Shown here: positions 1 through 8,693 of the stretch, piece after piece
How positions within the stretch are numbered: the first letter of the stretch is position 1
Layout: the number at the start of each line of letters is the position of its first letter
Assembly (NCBI RefSeq): GCF_015163075.1
Contig: NZ_JADDXU010000003.1
Location: 124,001-188,000, forward strand
DNA length: 64,000 bases
Direction of reading: 5' to 3'
Source: Streptomyces justiciae
GTDB lineage: Bacteria; Actinomycetota; Actinomycetes; Streptomycetales; Streptomycetaceae
The notes under the pieces: generated by a model
Seen by the model: the letters and a program-made list of their open reading frames with translations, nothing else
What the model was told of the DNA's origin: nothing
The model's database searches: none
Made by a program: the position numbers and the translations under genes

Positions 1-408
1 CGAGCCGCCCGGCCCGCCCGGGTTCACCAGCAGCGAGCCGAGCGCCTTGCCGGACCCGGTGGCCTTCTTGCGGGCGACGGCGAGGCGGACGTCACCGGCG
101 TCCGGCTTGTCGTAGTCGAGCGGCGCCCTCATCGTGGCGCACTGGAAGCCCGGGACACCGCAGCTGTGCCAGCTCAGCTTTTGCTCGTAGTACGACGTGA
201 GCGCGGCCGGCGTGGCCTTCGGCAGCGCGGCCAGCGCCGCCTCCGCGGCCGAGCTCGGCGAGCCCGTCGCGCTTCCGGAGGAGCAGGCGGAGACGAGCAG
301 CGCGGCGACGGCGAGCACGGCACCGCCGGTGCGGGTACGCCGGTGGCGGCGTGGACGAAGGGGCCGGGCGAGCGGGTCTGCGGAGCGGGGACTGCGCCTG
401 ATGTGCAT
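1..408 (-). CDS. Secreted alpha/beta-hydrolase lipoprotein, N-terminal part (truncated by window edge)
   Basis: The first 136 residues are visible; the rest lies beyond the left edge. An Arg-rich N-terminus and a hydrophobic stretch (AVLAVAALLVSAC) end in a lipobox Cys followed by SSGSATG, so the product should be a lipoprotein. The mature start then reads CGVPGFQCATMRAPLDYDKP and ends LLVNPGGPGGS. That order (CxxxxxCATxxVPLDY, then NPGGPGGS as oxyanion-hole region) is typical of the tripeptidyl-aminopeptidase-like hydrolases of Streptomyces (SlpD/SlpE, TAP family). The catalytic Ser, Asp and His would be outside the window. The start is the ATG before HIRRSPRS. Family assignment is good; substrate is unknown. 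Confidence 0.8.
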   Translation of the reverse strand, partial: MHIRRSPRSADPLARPLRPRRHRRTRTGGAVLAVAALLVSACSSGSATGSPSSAAEAALAALPKATPAALTSYYEQKLSWHSCGVPGFQCATMRAPLDYDKPDAGDVRLAVARKKATGSGKALGSLLVNPGGPGGS

Positions 409-502
409 CACGCGAGCGTAACTGTGCGCAGCGACATGAACGCTCTCCGTGCACAATCCGGCTCGTACGAGTTACCTGGTCAACCCTCAGTTGATCGTCG
501 GG

Positions 503-1708
503 TCAGCCGGCTCGCAGCGCCATCGTCATCGCCTCCACCGCGAGCAGCGGCGCCACATTGCGGTCCAGGGCGTCGCGGCAGGCGGCGATCGCCTCGATGC
601 GGCGGAGCGTGGCCTCCGGGGAGCTGCCGCGGGCGAGCCGCTCCAGGGCGTCCTCCGCGTCCGCGTTGGCGATGGCCACGCGCGAGCCGAGCTGGAGGGC
701 GAGGACGTCGCGGTAGAAGCCGGTGAGGTCGGTCAGCGCGACGTCGAGGCTGTCGCGCTGGGTCCGGGTTCTGCGGCGCTTCTGCTTGTCCTCCAGGTCC
801 TTCATCACGCCCGCCGTGCCGCGCGGCAGCCGTCCGCCCTGGGCCGCGCCCAGCGCCGCCTTCAGCTCCTCGGTCTCCTTGCCGTCCATCTCCTCGGCGA
901 GCAGCTTGGCGTCCTCGGCGGCGGCGTCGACGAGTTCCTGCGCGGCCTTGAGGCAGCCGCCCACGTCGTCCACCCGCAGGGGGAGCTTCAGAACCGCGGC
1001 CCTGCGTTCCCGCGCGGCCGGGTCGGTGGCCAGTCGGCGGGCGCGGTCGACATGCCCCTGCGTGGCCCGGGCGACGGACGCCGCCACGGCGGGCTCGATG
1101 CCTTCACGTCGTACGAGAAGGTCGGCGACGGCGTCGACGGAGGGCGTCCGCAGGTTGAGGTGCCGGCAGCGGGAGCGGATGGTGGGGAGGACGTCCTCGA
1201 TGGAGGGGGCGCACAGGAGCCAGACCGTGCGGGGGGCGGGCTCCTCGACCGCCTTCAGCACGGCGTTCGCCGACTTCTCGTTCAACCGCTCGGCGTCCTC
1301 GACGAGGATCACCTGCCAGCGGCCGTTCGCCGGTGACGTGAAGGACTTCCGGACGGTGTCCCGCATGTCGTCGGCGAGGATCTGCGCGCCCACGGCGGCG
1401 ACGGTGGTGACGTCGGCATGCGTGCCGACGAGGGCCGTGTGGCACCCGTCGCAGAACCCGCACCCGGGGACCCCGCCGAGCGCCCGGTCCGGGCTCACAC
1501 ACTGCAGCGCCGCCGCGAAGGCCCGCGCGGTCTGTGTCCGCCCGGCTCCCGGCGGGCCGGTGAACAGCCACGCGTGCGTCATCTTCGACGCGGCGGGCGG
1601 CGGCGCGTCGGAAGCGGCGGCGGTGACGAACGCGTCGGCATCCCGAGCGGCAGCCGTCAGCTGCTCACTCACCTTCTCCTGTCCGACGAGGTCGTCCCAG
1701 ACGGTCAT
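503..1708 (-). CDS. holB: DNA polymerase III subunit delta' (clamp-loader subunit)
   Basis: 401 aa AAA+ protein of the replicative clamp loader. The N-terminus MTVWDDLVGQ is the usual family start. A P-loop GPPGAGRT lies at residues 51-58. A zinc-binding cysteine set follows (C70, C83, C86, C89, in CGFCDGC). The sensor/arginine-finger segment reads PTIRSRC. The C-terminal third is an Ala-rich helical collar domain. Here the P-loop Lys of GKT is replaced by Arg (GAGRT), which agrees with delta' being a poor or non-hydrolysing subunit in many bacteria. It lies 89 bp downstream of the thymidylate kinase fusion on the same strand, as in other streptomycetes, so both may be co-transcribed. Confidence 0.93.
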   Translation of the reverse strand: MTVWDDLVGQEKVSEQLTAAARDADAFVTAAASDAPPPAASKMTHAWLFTGPPGAGRTQTARAFAAALQCVSPDRALGGVPGCGFCDGCHTALVGTHADVTTVAAVGAQILADDMRDTVRKSFTSPANGRWQVILVEDAERLNEKSANAVLKAVEEPAPRTVWLLCAPSIEDVLPTIRSRCRHLNLRTPSVDAVADLLVRREGIEPAVAASVARATQGHVDRARRLATDPAARERRAAVLKLPLRVDDVGGCLKAAQELVDAAAEDAKLLAEEMDGKETEELKAALGAAQGGRLPRGTAGVMKDLEDKQKRRRTRTQRDSLDVALTDLTGFYRDVLALQLGSRVAIANADAEDALERLARGSSPEATLRRIEAIAACRDALDRNVAPLLAVEAMTMALRAG

Positions 1709-1797
1709 GCCTCACGCCGCCCTTTCGTCATGGTCGGGGGTACGGCCTCCATTGTGCGGGGCAGCACTGACAACGCCGCCCCGCAGCCACGGCGGCG

Positions 1798-4700
1798 TCA
1801 GCCCCGACGCCCCCGGCCACGCCCGTCGCCGAAGTCGTCGCCGTCCCGGTCCCGCGGGCCCAGCAACTCGTCCGCCAGCGACGGCAGATCGTCCAACGGA
1901 GTCTCCTCGGCCCAGTCCGACCGGGCCCGCCGCCGTGGCGCCCCGGTCTCGTCGACCTGAGGCATCTCGCGCGTACGGTCCTCGGCTCCGTCGGGCCGCG
2001 CCTGCTCCTCCCGGAAGAACCCAGGCGGCACCCGGTCCGCGGGAGCCTCCCCCGGCACGGGTGGCAACACGGCCGTCTCGTCAGCGGCCCCCGGCGCGAC
2101 AGGCGGCAACACGGCGGTCTCGTCAGCGGCCCCCGGCGCAACCGGCGGCAGCACCGCCGTCTCGTCCGCTGCACCCGGCACGACCGGAGGCAGCACCGCT
2201 GTCTCGTCAGCGGCCGAAGCCTGCGGAGGCTTGGGCAGCTCGGCGGTCACCTCATTGTCAGGAACCCGCCCCTCAGAACCACGCCCCTCAGCCGCACGCC
2301 CACCGGAGCCACGCCCTTCAGAGCCACGCCCCTCAGCCGCACGCCTCTCGGACCCCCGCCCCTCACCGGCATCCGCCCCCTCGGAGCCCCCGTCGGACAC
2401 CTTCCGCAGCACAGCCGTCTCCTCCACCGGCCCGCCCGACGCGTTCGTCGGCGTCACCACCGGCGTGGGCACAGTCGCCGCGTCCGGGGCCACCGCGGGC
2501 GGCGTCGGCTTCTTCGGGCCCGCCTCGGCCGCCGCGGACGCCTGCTCGGCGAGCCGCCGCGCCTCCTCGGCCCGCAGCAACGCCTCCTCGGCCTTGCGCT
2601 GCTTCTCGACGCGCCGCGCCTCGGCCTCGGCGTGCAGCCGCGCCTCCTCCTCGGCCTGCTTGCGCCGCCGCTCCTCGTCGGCCTTGCGGCGGGCCTCTTC
2701 CTCCGCGCGGGCCTTCTCCTCGGCGAGCAGCCGCTGCCGCTCCTCCTCGGCCCGCTTACGCGCTTCCTCGGCCCGCAGCCGGGCCTCCTCCGCCTGCCGT
2801 TCGGCCTCGCGCCGCTGCGCCTCCTCCAGCTCGCGCCGCTTGCGCTCCTCCTCCTCGGCGCGCAGCCGCTCCAGCTGCTCCTGGCGCTCCCGCTCCAGCC
2901 GCTCTTCCTCGGCCTTGCGCGCGGCCTCTTCCTCGGCCTTGCGGCGCGCTTCCTCCTCGGCCTTGCGGCGGGCCTCCTCCTGCTCGCGGATCTCCTGCTC
3001 GGAGAGCGGCAGCATCTGGTCGAGCCGGTGCCGTACGACGGTGGTGACGGCCTCGGGCTCCTGGCCCGCGTCGACCACCAGGTACCGGCCGGGGTCGGCC
3101 GCGGCGAGCGTCAGGAACCCGGAGCGCACGCGCGCGTGGAACTCCGCCGGCTCCGACTCCAGCCGGTCGGGCGCCTCGGTGAACCGCTCCCGGGCGATCT
3201 CCGGGGAGACGTCGAGCAGGACCGTCAGATGCGGGACCAGCCCGTCCGTGGCCCAGCGGTTGATGCGGGCGATCTCGGTCGGCGACAGGTCACGGCCCGC
3301 GCCCTGGTAGGCCACCGACGAGTCGATGTACCGGTCGGAAATGACGACCGCGCCGCGCTCCAGGGCGGGCCGGACGACGGTGTCCACGTGCTCCGCGCGG
3401 TCCGCCGCGTACAGCAGCGCCTCCGCGCGGTGGGACAGCCCGGCGCTCGACACGTCCAGCAGGATCGACCGCAGCCGCTTGCCGACCGGCGTCGCGCCCG
3501 GCTCGCGCGTGACCACGACCTCGTGCCCCTTGGCCCTTATCCACTCGGCGAGCGCCTCGGCCTGGGTGGACTTCCCGGCGCCGTCGCCGCCCTCCAGGGC
3601 GATGAAGAAGCCGGTCGCCATGGGCGCCGTCACCGGGTCGTCGCCGCCGAGCAGCGCGTCCCGCAGGTCGTGCCGCAGCGGCACTCCGGAGCGGTCGTCG
3701 ACCTTGGCGAGCACCAGCGCGGCCACCGGCAGCAGCAGCGCGCCGACCAGCATCAGCGTGAACGCCGCCCCGCCGTGCGCGAAGACGAACTTGCCGCTCT
3801 CCAGCCGGTGCGGCCCGATCAGCGCGGCGATCAGCGGGGCGATGACCGCGCCGAGCGCCACGAACACCCGTACGACCGCGTGCAGATGCTCGGTCGTGCG
3901 CGGGCGGCGGTAGTCCTCGGTCTCCTGGTCGAGCAGCGCGTGCCCGGTGTTGGCGGCCACGCCCGCGCCGATGCCGGCGAGCGCGACGATCAGCAGAACG
4001 GTGGTGACGTCCGGGACCAGGCCCGCGGCCAGCAGGGCGACGCCGGTGAAGGCGATCGCCAGCGCGAGCAGTCGGCGGCGCGAGAGCGAGACCAGCACCT
4101 TGGGCGCCGTACGGATGCCGACGACGACCCCGCCGGTCAGCGCGAGCACCAGCAGGCCGTACGTCACCGGCCCGCCGCCCAGGTCCTTGGCGTGCAGCAC
4201 GGACACGGCGACGGCCGCGGAGACCGCGCCCGCGACGGCGGCGCAGGCGAGGACCAGCAGCGGCAGCACACCGGTGCGGCCCTTGTCGACGCCGGTGCCC
4301 GTCTTGGGGCGGCGCAGGCCCTCCAGCGGCGAACGCGCGCGCGGGGTGCGGGTGTCAGGCAGTTCCAGGAAGGTCAGCACGGACAGCGACGCGGCGAACA
4401 GACCGGCCGCGACATACGAGGCGAGGGCGGCCTGATGCTGGTCGAACCACTCGATCCCGGCGCCCAGCAGGTTGTTGACGAGCGCGGCGGTGACGAGCGC
4501 GGCAGCAGCAAGCGGGATCGCCACGAAGCCCGTACGCAGCGACAGGCGGCGCAGCGCGTCCAGGTGGTCCGGCAGCGGTCGTACCGTCGCGCCCTCCGGC
4601 GGCGGGGCCGGGAGCAGGGCGGGCGCCGCGCTCTCGCGGCACACCGACCAGAAGCGCTCGGCGACTCCGGTGACGAAGGCCGTCACCAGGAGCATCGCCA

Positions 4701-5136
4701 GCGCGTTCTGAGGCGTCCAGTCGATCCACAGGGGCGCGACGATCAGCAGCGCCGCCCGCACCCCGTCCGCGCCGACCATGGTCCAGCGGCGGTCGAGCGG
4801 CCCCTCCTGCGAGGTGAGGGACGTCAGCGGGCCGAGGAGCACCGCGCCGAACAGCAGCGTGGCCAGGATGCGCACGCCGAAGACGGTCGCCACTGCGAAC
4901 GCCACCCCTCGGTACCCACCCCCGAAGGAGCCCTCGGCGATCGCCGCCTGGAGGGCGAGGACGACCACGACCAGAAGGGCGAGGGCGTCGCCGACACCGC
5001 CGACCAGCTGGGCACTCCACAGCCTCTTCAGCTGTGGTTGGCGCAGCAGGGCGCGGACGGCGCGCTCGCGGGCGTCCGCGGCAAGGGCGTCGTCGGGGGC
5101 CGGGTGGTGGGCCGTTGGCTGCTCGGCTCGCGTCAT
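1798..5136 (-). CDS. tmk: MFS membrane domain fused to thymidylate kinase with long coiled-coil tail
   Basis: 1112 aa in four parts. Residues about 1-500 are a 10-12 segment MFS-like membrane domain. Residues about 505-705 are a complete dTMP kinase: FIALEGGDGAGKSTQAEALA P-loop near 515, the RYIDSSVAYQGAGRDLS signature with DR before it, and a REPGATPVG segment. It phosphorylates dTMP to dTDP. Residues about 705-890 are a charged Glu/Ala/Arg coiled coil (repeated RRKAEEEA). The remainder is low complexity, with GRGSEGR units and four 14-residue ADETAVLPPV units. An ordinary TMPK is about 210 aa. The same fusion is known from other actinomycetes; what the transporter-like part does is unknown. 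Start ATG lies 146 bp from topA's stop. Confidence 0.9.
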   Translation of the reverse strand: MTRAEQPTAHHPAPDDALAADARERAVRALLRQPQLKRLWSAQLVGGVGDALALLVVVVLALQAAIAEGSFGGGYRGVAFAVATVFGVRILATLLFGAVLLGPLTSLTSQEGPLDRRWTMVGADGVRAALLIVAPLWIDWTPQNALAMLLVTAFVTGVAERFWSVCRESAAPALLPAPPPEGATVRPLPDHLDALRRLSLRTGFVAIPLAAAALVTAALVNNLLGAGIEWFDQHQAALASYVAAGLFAASLSVLTFLELPDTRTPRARSPLEGLRRPKTGTGVDKGRTGVLPLLVLACAAVAGAVSAAVAVSVLHAKDLGGGPVTYGLLVLALTGGVVVGIRTAPKVLVSLSRRRLLALAIAFTGVALLAAGLVPDVTTVLLIVALAGIGAGVAANTGHALLDQETEDYRRPRTTEHLHAVVRVFVALGAVIAPLIAALIGPHRLESGKFVFAHGGAAFTLMLVGALLLPVAALVLAKVDDRSGVPLRHDLRDALLGGDDPVTAPMATGFFIALEGGDGAGKSTQAEALAEWIRAKGHEVVVTREPGATPVGKRLRSILLDVSSAGLSHRAEALLYAADRAEHVDTVVRPALERGAVVISDRYIDSSVAYQGAGRDLSPTEIARINRWATDGLVPHLTVLLDVSPEIARERFTEAPDRLESEPAEFHARVRSGFLTLAAADPGRYLVVDAGQEPEAVTTVVRHRLDQMLPLSEQEIREQEEARRKAEEEARRKAEEEAARKAEEERLERERQEQLERLRAEEEERKRRELEEAQRREAERQAEEARLRAEEARKRAEEERQRLLAEEKARAEEEARRKADEERRRKQAEEEARLHAEAEARRVEKQRKAEEALLRAEEARRLAEQASAAAEAGPKKPTPPAVAPDAATVPTPVVTPTNASGGPVEETAVLRKVSDGGSEGADAGEGRGSERRAAEGRGSEGRGSGGRAAEGRGSEGRVPDNEVTAELPKPPQASAADETAVLPPVVPGAADETAVLPPVAPGAADETAVLPPVAPGAADETAVLPPVPGEAPADRVPPGFFREEQARPDGAEDRTREMPQVDETGAPRRRARSDWAEETPLDDLPSLADELLGPRDRDGDDFGDGRGRGRRG
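2060..2227 (-). repeat. Four 42-bp in-frame repeats in the tmk C-terminal tail
   Basis: The string gtctcgtcagcggcc or a close variant recurs at 2075, 2117, 2159 and 2201, an exact 42-bp period. Translated, it gives four copies of a 14-residue unit, ADETAVLPPV plus a PGA linker. Upstream in the same tail are shorter GRGSEGRxAE units (about 2270-2360). Confidence 0.85.
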
Positions 5137-5191
5137 GCTTTCAGCCTATCGGGCAGCACCGACAGCCCGTGGCGCCCGTCCGAACGTGCGC

Positions 5192-5222
5192 ACGCCCCGA
5201 CACCAAAGTGATGCCGGGGCGT
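5192..5222 (-). terminator. Hairpin downstream of topA
   Basis: Arms acgccccg (5192-5199) and cggggcgt (5215-5222) pair perfectly. The loop contains a small inner cac-caaa-gtg hairpin. It sits 61 bp after the topA stop on the minus strand. No T-run follows, which is common for Streptomyces terminators. Confidence 0.5.
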
Positions 5223-5282
5223 TCGCTTTGCGAAGCCTCAGTGGAGCAACAGGGCCGAAAAGAGCCTCTGGTGCCGCCGGTC

Positions 5283-8108
5283 TCAGTCCTCCGACGCCGT
5301 CTTCGAAGCCGCCGCCTTCTTCGCGGTGGTCTTCTTCGCGGCCGTCGTCGTCTTCTTCGCGGCGGTCTTCTTGGCGGCCGTCTTCTTGGCCGGGGTGGCC
5401 TTCTTCGCGGCGGCCTTCTTGGCCGGAGCCTTCTTCGCCGTCTTCTTGGCGGGGCCCTTCGCCCGCTTCTCGGCGAGGAGTTCGTAGCCGCGCTCGGGGG
5501 TGATGTCCTCGACGCTGTCGCCGGAGCGCAGGGTCGCGTTGGTCTCCCCGTCGGTGACGTACGGCCCGAAGCGGCCGTCCTTGACCACGACCGGCTTCTC
5601 GCTGACCGGGTCGGTGCCGAGCTCCTTCAGCGGCGGCTTGGCGGCGGCCCGGCCGCGCTGCTTGGGCTGGGCGTAGATCGCGAGCGCCTCTTCGAGGGTG
5701 ATCGTGAAGAGCTGGTCCTCGGAGGTGAGCGAGCGCGAGTCCGTGCCCTTCTTCAGGTACGGCCCGTAGCGCCCGTTCTGCGCGGTGATCTCCTGGCCCT
5801 CGGCGTCGGCGCCCACCACGCGCGGCAGCGACATCAGCTTGAGGGCGTCCTCCAGCGTCACCGTGTCCAGGGACATCGACTTGAACAGCGAGGCCGTCCG
5901 CGGCTTCACGGCGTTCTTGCCGGTCTTCGGGGTGCCCTCGGGGAGCACCTCGGTGACGTACGGGCCGTAGCGGCCGGCGCGGGCGATGATCTGGTTGCCG
6001 CTGACCGGGTCGGCGCCGAGCTCGAAGTCGCCGCTCGGCTTGGCGAGCAGCTCCTCGGCGTACTCGACGGACAGCTCGTCGGGCGCGAGGTCGTCGGGGA
6101 CGTCGGCCCGCTGGTGGCCCTCCGCGTCCTTCTCGCCGCGCTCGATGTACGGGCCGTAGCGGCCGACGCGGAGCACGATGCCGTTGCCCACCGGGAACGA
6201 CGACACCTCGCGCGCGTCGATCGCGCCCAGGTCGGTCACCAGCTCCTTGAGGCCGCCGAGGTGGTCCCCGTCGCCGTTGCCGGCCTCGGCCGCGCCACCG
6301 CTCTCCGGGGTGCCCTCGCCGAAGTAGAACCGCTTCAGCCACGGCACGGACTGCGCCTCACCGCGGGCGATGCGGTCGAGGTCGTCCTCCATCTTGGCGG
6401 TGAAGTCGTAGTCGACGAGCCGCCCGAAGTGCTTCTCCAGGAGGTTGACCACGGCGAAGGACAGGAAGGACGGGACGAGTGCCGTGCCCTTCTTGAAGAC
6501 ATAGCCGCGGTCGAGGATGGTGCCGATGATCGACGCGTACGTCGACGGGCGGCCGATCTCGCGCTCTTCGAGCTCCTTGACCAGGCTGGCCTCGGTGTAG
6601 CGGGCCGGGGGCTTGGTGGCGTGCCCGTCGACCGTGATCTCCTCGGCGGAGAGCCGGTCGCCCTCGCTGACCTGCGGCAGCCGGCGCTCGCGGTCGTCCA
6701 GCTCGGCGTTCGGGTCGTCGGCGCCCTCGACGTAGGCCTTGAGGAAGCCGTGGAAGGTGATCGTCTTGCCGGACGCGCTGAACTCGACGTCCCGGCCGTC
6801 GGCGGCGGTGCCACCGATCTTGACGGTGACGGAGTTGCCGGTCGCGTCCTTCATCTGGGAGGCGACGGTCCGCTTCCAGATCAGCTCGTACAGCTTGAAC
6901 TGGTCGCCGGTCAGACCGGTCTCGGCGGGCGTGCGGAAACGATCACCCGAGGGGCGGATCGCCTCGTGCGCCTCCTGCGCGTTCTTGACCTTCCCGGCGT
7001 ACGTCCGCGGCGCGGACGGCAGATAGTCGGCGCCGTACAGCTGCGTGACCTGCGCGCGGGCCGCGGCGACAGCGGTGTCGCTGAGCGTCGTGGAGTCCGT
7101 ACGCATGTACGTGATGTAGCCGTTCTCGTACAGCTTCTGGGCGACCTGCATGGTCGCCTTCGCGCCGAAGCCGAGCTTGCGGCTGGCCTCCTGCTGGAGG
7201 GTCGTCGTACGGAACGGGGCGTACGGCGAGCGGCGGTACGGCTTGGACTCGACGGACCGGACCGCGAAGTCCGTGTTCTCCAGCGCGGCGGCCAGCGCGC
7301 GGGCGTTGGCCTCGTCGAGGTGAAGGGTGTTGGCGCCCTTGATCTGCCCCAGGGAGTCGAAGTCGCGGCCCTGCGCGACGCGCTTGCCGTCGACCGTCTG
7401 GAGTCGGGCGACCAGCGTCGACGGATCGCTCGGGTCACCGGCGCGGCCGGTGCCGAAGGTGCCGGTCAGGTCCCAGTACTCGGCGGAGCGGAAGGCGATG
7501 CGCTCGCGCTCCCGCTCGACGACGAGACGCGTGGCGACGGACTGGACACGGCCCGCCGAAAGGCGCGGCATGACCTTCTTCCACAGGACCGGCGAGACCT
7601 CGTAGCCGTAGAGGCGGTCGAGGATGCGGCGGGTCTCCTGGGCGTCGACCATGCGCTGGTTGAGGTCGCGCGGGTTGGCGACGGCGGCCCGGATCGCGTC
7701 CTTGGTGATCTCGTGGAACACCATGCGCTTGACCGGGACCTTGGGCTTCAGCACCTCCAGGAGGTGCCACGCGATGGCCTCGCCCTCGCGGTCCTCATCG
7801 GTGGCGAGGAAGAGCTCGTCGGAGTCCTTCAGCAGGTCCTTGAGCTTCTTGACCTGGGCCCTCTTGTCGGCGTTGACGACATAGATCGGCTCGAAGTCAT
7901 GTTCTACGTCCACACCGAGGCGGCGCACCTCGCCGGTGTACTTCTCCGGCACCTCCGCGGCGCCGTTGGGGAGGTCGCGGATGTGCCCGACGCTCGCCTC
8001 GACGACGTAACCAGGGCCGAGATAGCCCTTGATCGTCTTCGCCTTGGCTGGCGACTCGACGATGACGAGTCGGCGGCCGCCGTGTGCGGTCTCGCTGGTC
8101 GGGGACAA
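5283..8108 (-). CDS. topA: DNA topoisomerase I
   Basis: 941 aa type IA topoisomerase that relaxes negative supercoils. The TOPRIM domain begins at RRLVIVESPAKAKTIKGYLG, with acidic DEDREGEA motifs. The active-site tyrosine is Y334 in YITYMRTDS. The family motif MPRLSAGRVQSVATR is present. The C-terminal half carries repeated ADPVSGNQ/GRYGPYV modules in place of Cys4 zinc fingers, then a Lys/Ala-rich tail (KKTAAKK repeats, last ~60 residues) typical of Streptomyces TopA and thought to increase processivity on DNA. The start is TTG, chosen because MSPTSETAHGG is the conserved N-terminus and GGAGAG precedes it. Confidence 0.96.
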   Translation of the reverse strand: MSPTSETAHGGRRLVIVESPAKAKTIKGYLGPGYVVEASVGHIRDLPNGAAEVPEKYTGEVRRLGVDVEHDFEPIYVVNADKRAQVKKLKDLLKDSDELFLATDEDREGEAIAWHLLEVLKPKVPVKRMVFHEITKDAIRAAVANPRDLNQRMVDAQETRRILDRLYGYEVSPVLWKKVMPRLSAGRVQSVATRLVVERERERIAFRSAEYWDLTGTFGTGRAGDPSDPSTLVARLQTVDGKRVAQGRDFDSLGQIKGANTLHLDEANARALAAALENTDFAVRSVESKPYRRSPYAPFRTTTLQQEASRKLGFGAKATMQVAQKLYENGYITYMRTDSTTLSDTAVAAARAQVTQLYGADYLPSAPRTYAGKVKNAQEAHEAIRPSGDRFRTPAETGLTGDQFKLYELIWKRTVASQMKDATGNSVTVKIGGTAADGRDVEFSASGKTITFHGFLKAYVEGADDPNAELDDRERRLPQVSEGDRLSAEEITVDGHATKPPARYTEASLVKELEEREIGRPSTYASIIGTILDRGYVFKKGTALVPSFLSFAVVNLLEKHFGRLVDYDFTAKMEDDLDRIARGEAQSVPWLKRFYFGEGTPESGGAAEAGNGDGDHLGGLKELVTDLGAIDAREVSSFPVGNGIVLRVGRYGPYIERGEKDAEGHQRADVPDDLAPDELSVEYAEELLAKPSGDFELGADPVSGNQIIARAGRYGPYVTEVLPEGTPKTGKNAVKPRTASLFKSMSLDTVTLEDALKLMSLPRVVGADAEGQEITAQNGRYGPYLKKGTDSRSLTSEDQLFTITLEEALAIYAQPKQRGRAAAKPPLKELGTDPVSEKPVVVKDGRFGPYVTDGETNATLRSGDSVEDITPERGYELLAEKRAKGPAKKTAKKAPAKKAAAKKATPAKKTAAKKTAAKKTTTAAKKTTAKKAAASKTASED

Positions 8109-8351
8109 CTTCGCTCTTCTCTCCGGTCGACGCTGGGGCCTCCCCAGGCGGTCCCCGGGGTCGGGTCATGGTGACGCTGCGGAGTGTGACGGTACATCCC
8201 GCCCCCGTGTCAAACGGGAAAAGCCCGCAACGGCCACTCGAACGGTAACCCGACTACCGCCATTCCTGCCGCCCGGAGTACCCACCGGCCATTTCGAGCC
8301 TTAGTGGAGGACCCCCTCCCAATTACCGGGACCTCGGCCTTTTCATGGTCA

Positions 8352-8549
8352 TCACAGCCGGGTGAAGCACCATGCGCCGGCGACGAGGGCGATCACCGCG
8401 GCACTGCTCGCGATCATCGCCGATGCGACCGGGCTCACACCGTGCGCCACCGGTTCCCCGTGCCGTACGCGGACCGCGGTCCACGCCAGCAGCCCGGCCC
8501 CGAACAGCGCGAACACCGTCCCCGCGAAGATCGCCGGTCCGCTCTCCAT
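8352..8549 (-). CDS. Small two-helix membrane protein, unknown function
   Basis: 65 aa: MESGPAIFAGTVFALFGAGL opens a first hydrophobic helix. A short polar loop (RVRHGEPVAHGVSP) follows, then a second helix (SAMIASSAAVIALVAGAW) ending CFTRL. It has no recognised domain. A plain ATG start, G+C-rich third positions and clean helix-loop-helix hydrophobicity support it as a real gene. It lies alone between topA and the kinase gene, with 145 bp to the kinase stop. No function can be inferred. Confidence 0.75.
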   Translation of the reverse strand: MESGPAIFAGTVFALFGAGLLAWTAVRVRHGEPVAHGVSPVASAMIASSAAVIALVAGAWCFTRL

Positions 8550-8693
8550 GGCTCCCCCTGCCCCTTTTCTCCCGACCGCGCGTGCCCTCGGGCATGGAGG
8601 TTGACACGCGCGGGCGGCGGCCAGGCGAACCCGAGGTGAACGCGGGACCGACCCGGCTGTGGACTCCCCGGGGGCGAGCGGTCCCGGCCGGGC

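Noticed and set aside
2632..5211. Long plus-strand frame of 859 residues opposite tmk
   Set aside because: An antisense shadow of a GC-rich coding region: high Arg, Gln and Leu and no domain, and it shares no start signal.
5034..8174. 1046-residue plus-strand frame opposite topA
   Set aside because: The topA frame has conserved motifs and the correct start; this one is its complement with Val/Asp-rich low-complexity translation.
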